A stretch of DNA of 64,000 nt from Anoplopoma fimbria (GCF_027596085.1 NC_072472.1:24800791-24864790); one strand, 5' to 3'; numbered from the stretch's first letter, positions 43,586 to 58,277 are shown. The notes: generated from the letters alone by a model not told the origin. Program-made: numbers and translations.

Positions 43586-46053
43586 CACAGCAGTAGCAAT
43601 GACAGTGCAGCTGGAGACAGGATCTGACATGCACAAGTATACATAATGCCGGAAGGTTTGGTACCTGGAATTAATAGTAACACACCGTACCTTTTTAATA
43701 CAGAAGTTCACGCCCCTTCTGTCCACTGTGTGTGTGGATTATGTTTTTTGTTTTCCTGACAAGACATTTATTTGTGTTAAAAGTATCACAGAGACCACAC
43801 CCAAGTTGCTGGTTATTTATTTTCACACACCTTTCCTATTAACAAGTGTCTGATTGGTAAGGTAGAAGTTATGGTATGAATGTTTTGTTTTGGCTGATAC
43901 ATTTCCCCAAAACATTTGCAAAAGCACAATGATCACAAAGGGGCAGCTGCAGTCTGGGCGTCATTATGTTTTGTGTGTTTTGTATGCAGAGATAGTAAAT
44001 GAGAGGAAGGAATGTTGGAATTTGCTTTAGACAAAAAGGCAAAGAAATAGCAAATATGACAACCAGAGTGATAAATAGCGCAAGCGCAGTTGTTTGAGGA
44101 ATAAATGTTGCAAGATGATTATCAATAAAGTGCACTAATTGGCTGGCTATCATGCAGAATTGCTTGCTGATACCTCTTTAGAGCTGCCCAGATTTTTAGT
44201 CTCTTCCATCTTATTGTTTTGGTTTCACATTCCACAAACGTACAGTGTGGTTCAGACAGCAGCAGGCGCTTAAATTTAGCCAACAAGCTCCGATAAACCC
44301 ACAGAACACTCCCTGCCCAGCACCAAATAGCATACAAAGTGAGAAACCAGCACGGAACATCTAGACAGAGATCCAGATATTTTTCTCAGGGGTTGGTTGA
44401 GTCCAAATCTGAGCAAAAAGGAGAGTGAAAAAAATGGTATTTTATTAGTTGAAATGTAAGCCATCACAACTTCAAAAGTCAATGATATCTCAGGTAATTG
44501 TTAGGTTTTTCCATCTGCAAGTGAAGTTAAAGGTTTGGTCTCCTTGCTTTTTTTCCTTGAAAGTTCTCTGCTAAATTTGTGTGATTGTTAACATACACAC
44601 TATTTTTTTAAATTGTCTGACACTGTACTCTTTGTTGAGTCAGCAGTTGACTCACATTGCTTCCAGTGTGATATTGTACCTTTTCTTGAAAGCAATTTTA
44701 CGACTGGTTGCCTACATGTGGTGATTTCTTTTTTCATGGCTGACCCGCTTTGATAAAATGAGTCATGATTGGAGGTGTGTGAAATGTAGAGTTTGTCCCC
44801 TGTAGCATGGCTTCTTTGAGAAGCCTGGCACTTGATGAGTGGGAGGGAGAACGAGTAAGCAATAGAGACAGAGCTAGCGAGGGAGGGAGGGAGGGAGGGA
44901 GGTATGTCATGCACTGGATTACAACCAGTATGAGTTTGGGAGACGGAGACTACTGCCACTTTGCAAGGCATTGAGCTTTAATTCAGCCTGTAAAAGGGTA
45001 GACAAAAGTTTCAGCAGAAAGTTTGCAGCGCACTGATTCAGCACTTTAAACAGGTAAGAGGAGACAACTTTGGGAACAGTATTTTGTGAGTTGAGAGTAG
45101 TATTTTTTTTTTTCTTTTTCTTTTTTGTGGAGCTGTGTGCAAAAGGGGGTGTGTCTGAAAAAAAAACAAGTGCAGGGAAGTAAGACGAGATCACTGAACA
45201 GTGAGAACTCTGATCTAGTTTTAAGTTGTCCTTGTAATCAGTGTATTATAGTTGAGTCGAGTACTAAACATGAGGAAGTGAACACTATGTCCATGTTTTG
45301 TCTGGCTGCCTGCGGGTTACTCTCTTCATATTAAACATACACTGAGCGTCCTGACTGGGCTTGTATGCACGGTTAGAGAAGGCATTGTAATATCAGTGTT
45401 TTAATGTCGGTCATTTAGTGAATCAAGTGTTTCCTCAGTATTTCACTGTGTCTCTTATTGCCACTGTGGAACACCTTTAGGTGTGTAGGAGTGTTGTGGA
45501 GTTTGTCCACATCTGCTTCTGCTACTCCTGCAGTTATCAGTTTGGCTGCTCATAATCCGCTGAGGAATGTTGAGTTTGCATTTCCTGTAAATCGGAGTCT
45601 TTCCCGTCAGGTCAGGTCAGGTCAGCTGATCCGCTCCAAGGCTTCCACCGACCGCAGCGTCAGACCTAACACATGTGCCTGCATGTCTGTCTGCAGCAAT
45701 GCATATCTGGAGTGTGTTTACATTGACTTGACCTGATTTGTACTCCTTGTCCCAGACCAGCCAGTTCTCACCCCGTATGCACCCCACTCCTCTGAGAGCT
45801 TGAATTGTGAGTGTTTTTTCACACTGGTAGCAGTGGGTTTAATGAAAAAATGTAAAGTTCATCCAAACATCACTTTTTCCAGGTACGTGATATGTTCTGT
45901 GTTTAGTGCCAGCTTTCATTGTACTTGCTGTACTTTACGACCAAGGAAGGTTGGTTTTTGTAATCCAGCCCTTTACGCAATCACAAACTCTACAACCGCC
46001 CACATGCGCACACACACCCAATGTCTGAAGGTAGTGTTTTTTTATGTTGGCAG

Positions 46054-46154
46054 GAGCGATCGCTGGCACAGCAGAGCCCAGTAGACAGGAGGAGAGGGAG
46101 GGATCTGAAGAGGAGCGCCCAGACCAACTGTGTACAGCCCTGGCTGGCAGCATG
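46054..46154 (+). CDS. Putative exon of the third gene, ending in its start codon
   Basis: The acceptor TTATGTTGGCAG and donor ATG|GTGAGC bound 101 nt. ATG at 46152-46154 has A at -3 and sits at the exon end, so the protein would begin Met and continue in an exon beyond the next intron. The same frame is open through the whole exon (acidic, including EEREGSEEERPDQLC), so coding could start further upstream. No family was recognised. Just beyond the donor lies the Tc1-like element at 46307. Confidence 0.45.
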
Positions 46155-46572
46155 GTGAGCCAGTCACACTATATATTGTTTATATTGTACTCTGCTGTAG
46201 ATTGCCATTAAACTAGTTGCTGCTCTTAACCACCTACATGCATTCAAGGTAAAATGGCAAGCTGTGACTTTTTCACACAGGAAATTATATATTATATATT
46301 TATATACAGTTGCAATCAGAAATATTCAACCCCCTCACCTCAAAAGACATTATAGTGACGTGGATGAAAGATAATGACCATAAATGATAAAAAACCTCAT
46401 TAAACAACAAAAAATATTTATTGATACATATTTGAGTTATTTTGACAATAGAAGTTGGCTGTAACTCTTTTAACACATGTGCATGTGCAGTATTATTCAA
46501 CCCCCAGCTTCAGTACTTTGTGACGCATCCTTTAGCTTTTATAACTTCTAACAAACGTTTTTGGTAATTCAA

Positions 46573-47543
46573 TTCAATTCAGTTTATTTTGTATAGCCCA
46601 GAATCACAAATAACAAATTTGCCTCAGAAGGCTTTACAATCTGTGCACATGCGACATCCTCTGTCCTTCCCTCACATCGGCACAGGAAAAACTCCCCTAA
46701 AAACCCCTTTAACAGGGAGAAAAAAGGAAGAAACCTCTGGGAGAGCGACAGAGGAGGGATCCTTCTTATATATTTTAAGACTGTCTCGCCAGACTAACCG
46801 CGCTTCATCCACATTGGTGGAACGCCATATCCTTTCAAGTTTTCGCGATATTTGCTTTAAATCGCGGGTTTGAGGATTATACCATGGAGCAAACCTCCTT
46901 TCTTTTATTAGCTTCTTTTTTAGAGGAGCTATAGAGTCTAGTGTCATTCGCAGTGAGCATGCAGCACTATCAACAAGATGGTCAATCTGAGACGGACTAA
47001 AGCTAGCGTAGGAGTCCTCTGTTATATTGAGACATGGTACTGAATAAAACCCTGAAGAAATCGCTTCTTTAAATTTAGCTACAGCATTATCAGATAGACA
47101 TCTAGTGTAGAAACTTTTGCCTAATGGCGTACACTCTGGTAGAACAAATTCAAAGGTTATTAGATAATGGTCCGATAAAAGAGAGTTCTGTTGAGAGACA
47201 ATTACATTTTCTACTTCAATACCATAAACCAGAACAAGGTCGAGGGTATGGTTAAAACAGTGAGTGGGTTTATGTACACACTGACAGAAGCCAATAGAAT
47301 CTAATAATGAACCAAACGCAGTACTAAGGCTATCATTATACACATCCACATGAATATTAAAATCCCCTACAATAATAACTTTATCTGTCTTAAGGACTAA
47401 ACTAGATAAAAACTCTGAGAATTCAGATAGGAATTCAGAATACGCACCTGGTGCACGATACACTATAACAAATAAAATTGACTTTAATGCTTTCCCGCTC
47501 GGGTTTGAAAGACTAAGAACAAGGCTTTCAAATGAGTTGTAAT

Positions 47544-47547
<4 letters not shown>
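46573..47547 (-). mobile_element. L2/CR1-type LINE remnant: endonuclease joined to 3' tail, reverse transcriptase missing
   Basis: On the minus strand an open frame (47547 to 46672) encodes the second half of a LINE AP-type endonuclease. It has VIIVGDFNIH, HTLDLVLV and LLSDHYLITFEF, the Asn, Asp and Ser-Asp-His elements of the fold, then a basic linker. At about 46762 it runs straight into a non-coding tail ending in AATAAAC and GAATT units, the 3' end of a very common percomorph LINE. The reverse transcriptase is absent. The insert is flanked by the 9-bp direct repeat GTAATTCAA (46564-46572 and 47539-47547), marking insertion into the Tc1 copy. Confidence 0.85.
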
Positions 47548-48507
<960 letters not shown>

Positions 48508-51500
48508 TCACCTTGAATCCCTTCATGGGTGGGGTTTATATATGCATCACAACTGAAGCAAATGAAGGATCATTATAGAGTTCCTAAAGGCTTCATTATG
48601 TTTCAACTCCACTTTAGGCCATAAAAACAGCTTTAAAGTCAGACAGCTTTAAAAACAACAATATTATATAGGGGTTGAATAATTGTGACATGGCTATCTT
48701 AACAAAATATACTGTTACACACAAATACTACATCATGCATTTTCTGTGTTGATTTTATGTATCACTCAACTCATAAAGAAGTCGTCTGAAGCAGAATCTT
48801 GCTCTTTGAAAAAACTTTAAGTGATAAATCCTTAAAATCTTTGGGGGCTTGAATATTTCTGATTGCAACTGTATATATAAATTATATATTATAAAAATAA
48901 TAGAATTATTATTCGAACAAGCCTTAACACATCTTGAGACAAGGATGAGCTACTCAAACTTTTGTCAGTTTTAACTTGCCACACATATGCATTAGGGCTA
49001 CACAGTTACATGACAATTAAAAAAAAATATATCCATTTTCTTATTCACTGTCTTCATTTTTTTTTGTCCAACAACATGTATTTCATATATGATATTATAC
49101 TTTATAATACTAAAAGAAATACAAAAACGTCCACTACTGTAACTAAGTATTCTGCTCTTGTTTATCAAATGCATGAGTAAGAAAAAAAAAAGTTTTCATG
49201 GGATCATAATGAATTAGACAAATGATTAGTGATCAACATTGCTTTAAAAAGGGGAAAGAAGTTTCCATGACAAAGATGATGGGTTGTATTCTTCAAGTGG
49301 ATTCCTCCAGCTCACTCCTGGATTCCAACCATCACCTTTGGCCATGTTTTGGAATGGAAAGCAAGGGATTATGCAATTCTTGCTTTATTACTAACTCCTA
49401 CTCGTGGTTCATGGCACAGATGGAGGATTGACTCTTTAATATGCAATATTAAGTTGAGTGAGTGAAAGTTGATCGTCCTCAGGCAGCGTGTCTCTCTTCA
49501 CCCCAGTAGTAGTTTCCTCAGCAGGGTTACGACTTTATTGCATTCTTTGTTTCATTCAGGAACGTACTCCTGCATCTGTAAAAGGGTTGTAGCAGGTAAC
49601 AGATGTTAGGAGTCTTTGATGTAGCTCCCTGCCACGTGTCTCCTGTACAACTCTCTCCTGTTCACATGAAGTTCACATGAAGAAGCTCATGGTGATTCCA
49701 TATCTAGCAAGACACTGAATCCCAACACGTATAATCAGTGACTGTCATATTGAACATGGATCTCAGGTAAATAACCAAAACGTGAAACAAAATGCTTGTG
49801 CTGTATGCCAGTGGAGAAATTGTCCACCCGAAGATGAGCGGGGCATCACTCTGCTACAGTTAAGTACTTAATCTGGGATCTGTCTATTTCTACTGACCGC
49901 CCTCTAGTGGATAACAATGTCTATACAGCTCTGAACCAAAACTGAGACTAAATGGGTTTTGTATTATGTAACATTACCCTGACAGTAACTGGTGCAGAAC
50001 GATGGAGAAATAACTGTGCTGCTTCAAGTTGCCACATGCACTTTTGTTTGTGTTTCTTTGGAAATGCTCTCACATTTGACTCTACGTGAGACATGCAGTG
50101 GTTTGTCCAATCATGCTGCAGTTGTGGGCCTGAGGGTTGTAATTAGACTGAAGAATTTAACATGCAAAATTATTTATAGGTCACAATCCTGCTCGCATGC
50201 AAGCTTTTCATTTTATTTGAAGGTAGTTATTAAGTCTATATGTTGACAATGGCCTGATGAATATATTTAAGAAACATTCATAGACACAGGTAATCATAAT
50301 TAGATGTCAAATGCATGTTCCTCTGCAAATTTAGCATTGAATCTTGAAAATACTGTATGTCGTAATTTGCTTTTTGGAACTGATATCACCATTATCATTT
50401 TTGAGAGAGCCCCAGACACATAATGGCCTGTCCCTTTTTCACTTTCTCAGTGAATGCACAATAAATGTACTTCAGCCAAGATAGACAGGGCATTAAGAGA
50501 GGGGAAGCTTAGACCAGATGAATGACAAATTCCTCCTGAAACTAATGGGCGCAGCTTTTGTGGGACAGAAATAGGAAGTGTAACAGGAGGATGTGTGTCC
50601 CGAAGTTCTGGTCAACTGGGTCCACAGAATGCTACCGTGGCTGGCTGCCCAGCTCGCGGCCTTTTTTTGGGACACCCAGTCGAGCTCTGGGCTTAATTGA
50701 TGGCGGGGGCTGATGAACAAATAATGTGCCCGTCGAGGCACATAAAACGGGAACGTAGACCTCTGATAGTCCTGTGACAATTTCATACCACTCTGCTGTT
50801 AGTACACTCAACAGTGATGTCTGTTGTACTGACCAGAGTACTTTTCTACATCACTACAACAGGTGAGAAGTTCAATCAATGGAGATCAGCAAAAAAAAAA
50901 CTTGTGAGACATTTGTTTCATCAGTTTGCCTCACAGGTAATATGATCCCTTTAACCCGTCTTGCGAAGCAGCCTTTAATTGCTTCCCAGCCTCCAGCTTT
51001 TTTCGCTGAAACAAAACGGGAAGTATTGAATTCCTGCTGTCGTCCACTCACGCTGCCGTATTGTTAGCAGGATAATGCGAGCATGGAAACTAGGACAATG
51101 GGGTTGTTTTACCCTGCTCTCAGTACCCACAATGCATTGTAATGCTACCTTGGTGGGGTTGTGGGGAACTAGCAAGATAAGTTTCTATGCCAGCAACATG
51201 CAACTATGCACGTTTCTGTGTCACTGCTGCCCATATGATGTTACCTGCTTCCGTAAGGATTGCAGCACCTGTATGTGTGTTGCTGTTTTGTTTTTTTAAA
51301 ACACACTGACAGAAGCCCTCGGTTAGGATTGTAGTTAAAGCCAGAGGGTTCATTCCAGGTCATGGTTAATGATATGCCTGTCACTCTCCTTCAAGGCACT
51401 CTGGCTTCTAGCACTGTTTGACCCTGCTCTGGTTCCTGACGTCTGGCTGTCAGTGTCTGGTTTCCTATTCCTCCACTTCGTTCAATTCAAATAGTGGTTA

Positions 51501-51604
51501 CGGTGTTGTTCTGCTCTGTGCTGCATGTCTCTTTATAACAGAGCCTGTTGACCAGAGCTACTGTATCTGTGAGATATTTTGCCATACAATTTAGTTAGAT
51601 GGGT

Positions 51605-51860
51605 GAGCACTTGGGTCGACTGTGGCTCAGTGGTAGAGGGGGTCGTCCTTCAATCAGAGGATTGGTGGTTCCGGCTGTGTCCTTGGGCAAGACACTTAAC
51701 CCCTAGTTGCTCCCGTGTGCCTATGGTTTGTGAATGTGAATGGTTAGTTAGTACCTTGCATGGTAGCCCCTGCAATCAGTGTATGAATGAGTGAATGACA
51801 TGTAGTGTTAAAGTGCTTTGTTCATGGGGCTAGAAAAGCACAAGTCCATTTACCATTGTA
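51605..51860 (+). repeat. SINE-like dispersed repeat, tRNA-like head
   Basis: It starts with GTGGCTCAGTGGTAGAG (A-box-like) and a B-box-like GGTGGTTCCGG 40 bp later. Then come TTGGGCAAGACACTTAACCC and AGTTGCTCCC, and it ends CTAGAAAAGCACAAGTCCAT before TTTACCAT. This looks like a tRNA-derived SINE. A short non-autonomous DNA transposon is the alternative. Confidence 0.6.
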
Positions 51861-52430
51861 GGCTCCGTATTGGATAGGCCACATGTAAATGCTTTTAACA
51901 CGTCATAATAAGCTAAATTCTGCTTCAGATCTGATTTGTTACAGTTAGATGTGGCAACTTTGTTATACATATGGGACACATCACAGTGTGCTGCGTCATT
52001 TTACTTACAAAATGCTTACAAATAGTTGAGAAACACTTGTTTCCAGACTGCTGATTGTAGAATGGTTACAGGGTATGGCTTTATGGTTTTACTGTATGCA
52101 TTTACAGACACTTAAATGTGTATGTGCAAGTATCTTCTGGAGTTTTAACAGCTCCATATAGTCACCTAATGCCTTATGTTTTATTCATATCCTCTTCTAT
52201 AGCTCTGTGTCAACATGTGGGCTGACACTCTGCGTTGGTGACTCGCTGACCTCCTTTCCTAAAATAAAAACGGAGACACAAGAGGCCAGATCTGGTGTTC
52301 ACTTTTGTGGCCAGTTCGGGCCGGGCGGGGCTGGAGAAGAGGGATTTGAAGCCGTGTTTGGACTGTGGACCCACTCGACATTAGGCTGCAATATTCAGAA
52401 ACTCTTTCAATGTATTTTCCAATGGAAAAC

Positions 52431-52503
52431 TCAACTTTAATTTAAATTTATATTTAATTTTGGTACTGGACCAAAATTAAATATAAATTTAAATTAAAGT
52501 TGA
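52431..52503. repeat. Perfect 34-bp inverted repeat with 5-nt loop
   Basis: The left arm 52431-52464 and right arm 52470-52503 are exact reverse complements, with the loop ACTGG. The arms are AT-rich (ending TCAACTTTAATTTAAA). It has no coding content. Confidence 0.95.
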
Positions 52504-55328
52504 TTTAAACCAAGCATATTTCAGTTTTGAATGATATACCTGTTGAGGTTATTACTGAAGGTCTGAATAAAGAGTTTAAGAATATTCCTCTATAGTGACG
52601 CTAATCTCATTAAGGGAAAGCCCACCACACTTCCAAACTTGATGAGGTAGCACTTGTCCAGGATAAGAGATGTCTCAATCGTTGGGATTTTGCTAAAGAA
52701 ATAAACACTTCAGACTGTGTTGCTGAGCGACATTTTTTACATTTTTTGTCACACATCACAAAACAGAGAAGCTGGCATAGCTTCTACAGTGTACATTCAT
52801 CTGCCCGTGGCTCACTGTGATGGCTCACACAAGCATTTGTGGCCTGAAAACACACGTTAGTAAGGAGGTTTTAGTCAAGCTGGTATTTTATGTGCTTAAG
52901 CGCAATGCGTTAAGCTTTATTTCACTTCTTCATTTCGCTCTGGGATAATGTAACGGGTCACAGGTTGAACATGTGACATGAAAGTAAATCTCTGTTAGGT
53001 TGTGCTTGATTTGTGGAAGTGAATTTATAGCAGCAGAGTCCATTTACCTGATGAGATGGAAGTCATACTGCACAAGAGTGCAATTCATCATGCCTCCTGC
53101 AGCATAAGGCTCTACCTTCTAATATATTGCCATATTATGCCAATTTATTATAAGTTTAAAGATATAACTAGGCATTAAAAAAATTGTGATATTTGTGAAT
53201 TTTGATCTATTAAATCTGCATGGAATGGATATCATTTTTTTTTGTTCAATTGACAATTTGAGTGAGCTTTATAGAGTAGAATAATCTAGAAACAAGTAAT
53301 CATACTGCAATGTATTGATGAATGCTATAATATTAGCTTACTTTCCCACTGGACTGTTGTATACGTGATCTGCTTGGAGTGGAACCCATGGTTTCTAAAA
53401 CTGAGGCAGAATAAGGATTATACAAAAACCTTTTTGCTCAAAAAAACTTAAGTACAAATAAGTGCATCTATAATGGGAAAGCTAAACTGCCAATTAAGTT
53501 ATATTCACAAATGAATAAAGTTACATCTAGTTTCAGTTTTCATTCACAATAGCTGAAGACCTACAGTAGATACTGCGCTCAGAGCAGCAGCTTATGGCTG
53601 TGCAGGGAAAATCTGTTGAACAGTGACGTGAATGAAACACTGTGTCTTTCTGTTATATAATGATCCCCTTGTGATTTGTGACATTTATCCATACAGATTA
53701 CATTTTTATGCTGTTGATGTCCTGTGCTAGTTACAATGGCATCTGTATTTTAAGCAGAAACCTGAATTGTCTGTAAGTTCAGTAATGATATAATTTTTTG
53801 TGGGCCTTGCATGCACTGTACAATAAAATGTATCTTGCTGATGGCTGTAATTCTATGAAAATCAACGATAACCTCCTCCACTGAAGCACTATAGAGGTGG
53901 TTAGAATTATACAGAAATACAAATTTATAACATAAGTGTACTTCTTTTTTATTATACACATTATTCAGGAGTATTAGACACATTACACATTATATATGAA
54001 GCTATATGGTATGTTAAGAAATGTGAAAAAATTTGCTACCTACTATCAATGATAACAGTGGAGATTTTAGTCTTTATTAGCCTGGAGATGGAATATGTAC
54101 CTACATCTACCAGTACAACCAGTATAACAACTCTCCGATGGTTTTTCTTTCCGTCTTTACATACAATGACCGTCAAGGAGTGTCTACAATCCAGGCAAAG
54201 GCAGTCCCGGACATGTATGAATGGCAGCAGGTTCTTCTAAAAAACAATTCAAATGTGTCTCTTCCAGCTAGATTGAATTGTCAAACCTCTGATGCATCTT
54301 TTGCCAGTGTCGAGCGCAAAAAATATACTAGGTTTTGATGGGTTTTTTTCGTGGATAACACTTAACTACAATAAATCATTACAATTACAGCACCCCCTGT
54401 GAAAATGATCACTGTTAAAGTGAGGTTTACAATGTCAAAAAATTAAATTTCAGCATCTCCCCCCAGTAGTGAATCCTATTTAGTAGCGCTGAGTTGCACA
54501 TCCGGCCTATGTTGTGTGTACTACCTTGTTACATAATGTGGGGTCATACAGCTGAAGGCGAGTGGCTGTCACGATTCTGCCATGGAGGAGGTTGGGGTAA
54601 GAGGAGGAAGTGCTGTGTGTCCCCCCTGTAGTATAATGTTCACTGTATACTTCCCCATACATCCAGTGACCTTCCCTGATTTCAAGCACAGGAAGGTGCT
54701 GCTGCTAGGCACTGTTAAGTGCAAAGATGCACTGCACTTGTGTAGGACAGTGCTACAAAGATGCCCAAGAGACAGGTGAGGGCCAAATTATGTCTGTAGA
54801 ATGCTGTGTCACTGGAGTTCTCCGCATACACACTCTCTCCTCAACACCCTCCCTCCTCTGTCCTCTGCCACACATTTTCTCCTGCTCTAGATCAATTGCT
54901 GCCAATGCAACGGCTTTGTGATGGGATACTGTCCAACCTATTGCAGGGGTGTCTCTCTGCTCTCCGTTTGTGCATATGAGTTAGCTTCAGGTTTTGTTTT
55001 GTTTTCATCATAGCCCGTGCACACGGCTACTAGCATTTAGTGTGTACGCTTGGGCAAGAGACACTGGATACTGCAGTTGGTCACATGGCGCATGCATGGC
55101 GTTACACTCTGAGCTGTACCGCCTTGTTGCTGAGGGAGAAGCATATTTATGAGGAGATGTCGGTGAAGGGTGAACAAGGAGGGAGTGGGGGAGGAGTAAG
55201 GGATGAGAGGGAGACCAGGGGAGAAATGTGAGAGAGAGAGAGAGGTAGATGCGCATGCAGAGGGGTGGAGCTTAGCATCAGGCAGTTCCCTCTGGCTTGC
55301 TTTCCCTCCTGCTTTCTCTTCTAGCAGT

Positions 55329-55344
55329 CCCCCCCCCCCCCCCC
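55329..55344 (+). repeat. 16-base C homopolymer
   Basis: An uninterrupted run of C, about 480 bp before the ATG at 55812. Confidence 0.9.
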
Positions 55345-55540
55345 TCCATCCATTCGCTACTTATGAGATGGCACATCTGCAGTGATTTCATCACGTTAGA
55401 TATCTCCTCATTGCTCAGCTGATCGTGTGGACTGCCGGTCTTGTTTGTATCTTTGTGGACCATCCTCCCTCTTTCAGCAGTACAACAGGGGCTGCCATCA
55501 GACAAACCGGCGTGCTCTCTCTCCCCACTCAGGGAGCAGT

Positions 55541-55570
55541 GGGGGGGGGGGGGGTGGGTGGGTGGGCTGG
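55541..55570 (+). repeat. G14 homopolymer followed by TGGG repeats
   Basis: Fourteen G then TGGGTGGGTGGGCTGGG, a pattern able to fold into a G-quadruplex on the plus strand. It lies about 250 bp before the ATG at 55812. Confidence 0.85.
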
Positions 55571-55811
55571 GTTCCTGAATGAGAGCCGGGACTGGCGTGT
55601 TGGCTCACAGCAACTCCTGAGAAGGGGGAACGCGCAAAAGGTGTGGAGGGTGGGGGGGAGAGAGGGGCGGCAGGCGGAGGGGCTCGAAGCGGACGAGGGG
55701 TGGACGGGCTCCGGCAGGGAGAAGAATGGTTATGCCGGCTCCTCGTGCTCTGGTCGTGCTGCTGCTCTGTAGGCTGTGTGTCATTCAGGCACAGCCCTGC
55801 CTCTCCTCGAC

Positions 55812-55856
55812 ATGAGCTTCGCAGGAAGGGTGTCCTGCTCCATGCTCAACTGCTTT
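55812..55856 (+). CDS. Putative alternative first coding exon of the third gene
   Basis: The ATG at 55812 opens 15 codons (Met-Ser-Phe-Ala-Gly-Arg-Val-Ser-Cys-Ser-Met-Leu-Asn-Cys-Phe), followed by the strong donor TTT|GTAAGT. The preceding 300 bp are GC-rich with several CpG and a G-run, unlike the AT-rich surroundings, as expected of a promoter. The exon ends in phase 0, the same phase as the ATG exon at 46154, so both could splice to one shared downstream exon. I do not recognise the peptide. Confidence 0.4.
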
Positions 55857-56734
55857 GTAAGTCCACAGGCTTTTCATCTCAGTGTTCATTTTTGTTTGTG
55901 ACTCTGGTTTGTGTATCAATAAGCCCTCCATACCTAAACTCACCTGCTTGTGTGTGCCTGCCGGCCAAACTCTGGGGGGTGGGGGTGGGAGGGGTTGTCG
56001 GGCGACACACGTGAGCGCTGCAGTTATTAGTGAGAAACCCACACTGGCTCCACACTCAACATACAAATAATTGAATTACCCCTGTGTCTTCTCATGCGTG
56101 TGATGATGAAGAGCTACTCAATTACTCTCATCGCTTACCTCTGTTGTATGGAGGAGCTGCCGGTGTGTTGATTGGCAGGGGGATGTGTAAAATGTGTGTG
56201 CTGCTGAGAGCGAGCACATTGTGCTGTCACGGTTGCAGCCTTACAGTGGTGAAGTATGTACACTGCAGTGGAGGACCTGCAGTTAGCACTATGTGGTATG
56301 GGGATGTTAGAGGACAATGACGGATGTAGAACAGGTGTTTCTCTTAGTTGCATCACGAGACAGAGTGGTGAAAAGGTTGACTGTAAAAGGAACAACACAG
56401 AGTGGTCTTAACCTCATGTCCCTGGGCCTAAATTAGCTGATGATTCAGAGATTAACATCTGATCTTTTTAGTCACTGTCTGGGCCTACAGTATTAATAGC
56501 CTTTTATTAACTTTGAGCAAGTCTTTTTTTCAACCAAACTAACCTAAAGACTTTCCAAACTTAGTAAAAACATCGCAATTTTGTGTCTTATTTTTCTTAG
56601 TACTGCGACAACTTTGATTTTTTTATAGTAAGAAACACCCATACAGATCAAATGTCATTGAAATAAAATGTTCAAACTTCAGTAGGCCTCATTTATATAG
56701 AACAAAAATGTTCGTCTCAGTAAAAACTTTGACA

Positions 56735-57290
56735 CCAGAAGTTTAAGCCATACATATGCTAGCTGCTCTGTGCACATTTGTGCTTAGTGCTGGCATAGAC
56801 ATGCTAACAATGCTAACATGCTTATGTTGACAAATTGGAAGTTCCGCCTGATGAATGTGCTAGATAGAAAATTAAAAAAGAAAAAGTAATTACAATTAAT
56901 TCTGATTGGGACATAAATGGGTGTACCAAGTATTACAGCAATCCATCCAGTTGTTGAGGCGTTTCACTCAAAACCATTAATCTCATCCTCAGTGTGTCAC
57001 TAGAGTAAAAGTCATGAGATCTACGGTTCATCTTCTGGCAACCATGAATGTCAATAAAACATTTTGTGCCAATCCATTCAGTATATGGTGAGATATTTCG
57101 GTTGATAAGGGACTTTGACCTGAAGGAGCTGGATGAAAAAATCATGAGATCACCACAGTCAGTAGGATTCATCATTTGGGGACTATGAATGCCCCCAAAT
57201 CACTGAATGCTCATGGCAATCTCTCCAATAGTTTTTGAGTTATTTCAGTTTGGACTAATGTGACAGATAGACTAATTGACCAACAGAGAG
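56735..57290 (-). repeat. Dispersed teleost repeat, inverted diverged copy
   Basis: The opposite strand carries the same family: the ATGCTAACAATGCTAACATG cluster near 56800, then repeated ATGAATG, CCAATCCATTCAGTATATGG and CATTTGGGGACTATGAATG units. It is internally repetitive (several copies of an about 120-bp unit) and more diverged than copies 2 and 3. Confidence 0.6.
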
Positions 57291-58277
57291 CTATTGTCAT
57301 TCATAAACCCATGCCGCTAACATGGCAAAACATCATACAATAAGAAGTGATAAGATTAAATATAAATACCAGCAAATCATTGTTTTGTGCTGTGTTGCAC
57401 AGTTCAGTGCATTATACTCTATCTAGACATTAGCATCTAGCATTTTAGCATTGCACAATGTGATGCTAACACCTCAGCATTTCCATCAACAAATCAATGT
57501 TAGCACTGGGAAAGCTTTATTTTAATGTCCATCATTGCTTCTTCCAGAGAAAGGGACGCGTCGGTCAGAAAGTTGTCAGTTGGATCAGGAAGAGAGCAGC
57601 AGCTGGTTCCTTTTCTGGTTCCTTTTTGCGACCCAACATGCCCAGGCGTTACACAATTTATGATCTCTCTTTAATATGTCTGTGGTGCAGCTGAGTCGAC
57701 AGTTCCTCTCCTGCGTCACTATCTGTATAATTTAGTATCTATGTCTTCCGTTACTGATGTGGATCACAGATCTGTCAGTCCTTTCCTGTGGAGGAGGGCT
57801 GCTGCATTGTGCTGTGTTTTCGTCATCATGACCATTGTTGTTATCCAACTGTGGAAAAGAGCATCTTCGGTAACTGTTCCCTCCATCCCCAATATATCAT
57901 GTTTATCTCTCTCTGCGATATGTTGTCTGCACCAAATGGAACTATAAAAAGCCTAATTGAATTGGTTAAGATTTTTCCATGACTCAGATTCTATTATACC
58001 CACCAGCTAAATGAATTAAGAGTGTAAGCACAGCCAAAAGCTTTTTGGGGATGTGCTTTAGGCTATATAACTTCTTGCATCCTTTGAACTTGTGATGGGT
58101 CTGGTATAGGGTCTTACAACTCTGCCTGTGACACTCTCTGACAGAGAACGCAACACCGCTATGTACTGAAAAGTTAAGTTAAGTCAACATGTTTGGCTTT
58201 TTATTATTTCACTGTTAACTTTGATAACCATCCAGTATAAATTGTTTTCTCAATTAAACATTTTCCCTGATCGTTGT

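Larger units (their letters stand above)
41357..46053 (+). other. Putative first intron of the third gene
   Basis: No coding sequence is supported. It holds a CA repeat (41538-41615), a SINE-like copy (43375-43585) and a GAGG-repeat tract at 44878-44902. A possible alternative non-coding exon ends at the donor CAG|GTAAGAG near 45051, but its 5' boundary is not visible. Confidence 0.4.

Noticed and set aside
55425..55772. Gly/Arg-rich 115-codon open frame
   Set aside because: It arises from GC-rich promoter-like sequence and a G homopolymer; composition only.
57497..57694. Basic open frame after a TTCTTCCAG acceptor-like site
   Set aside because: No donor in frame, ends in a stop without a nearby poly(A) signal, and no family recognised.
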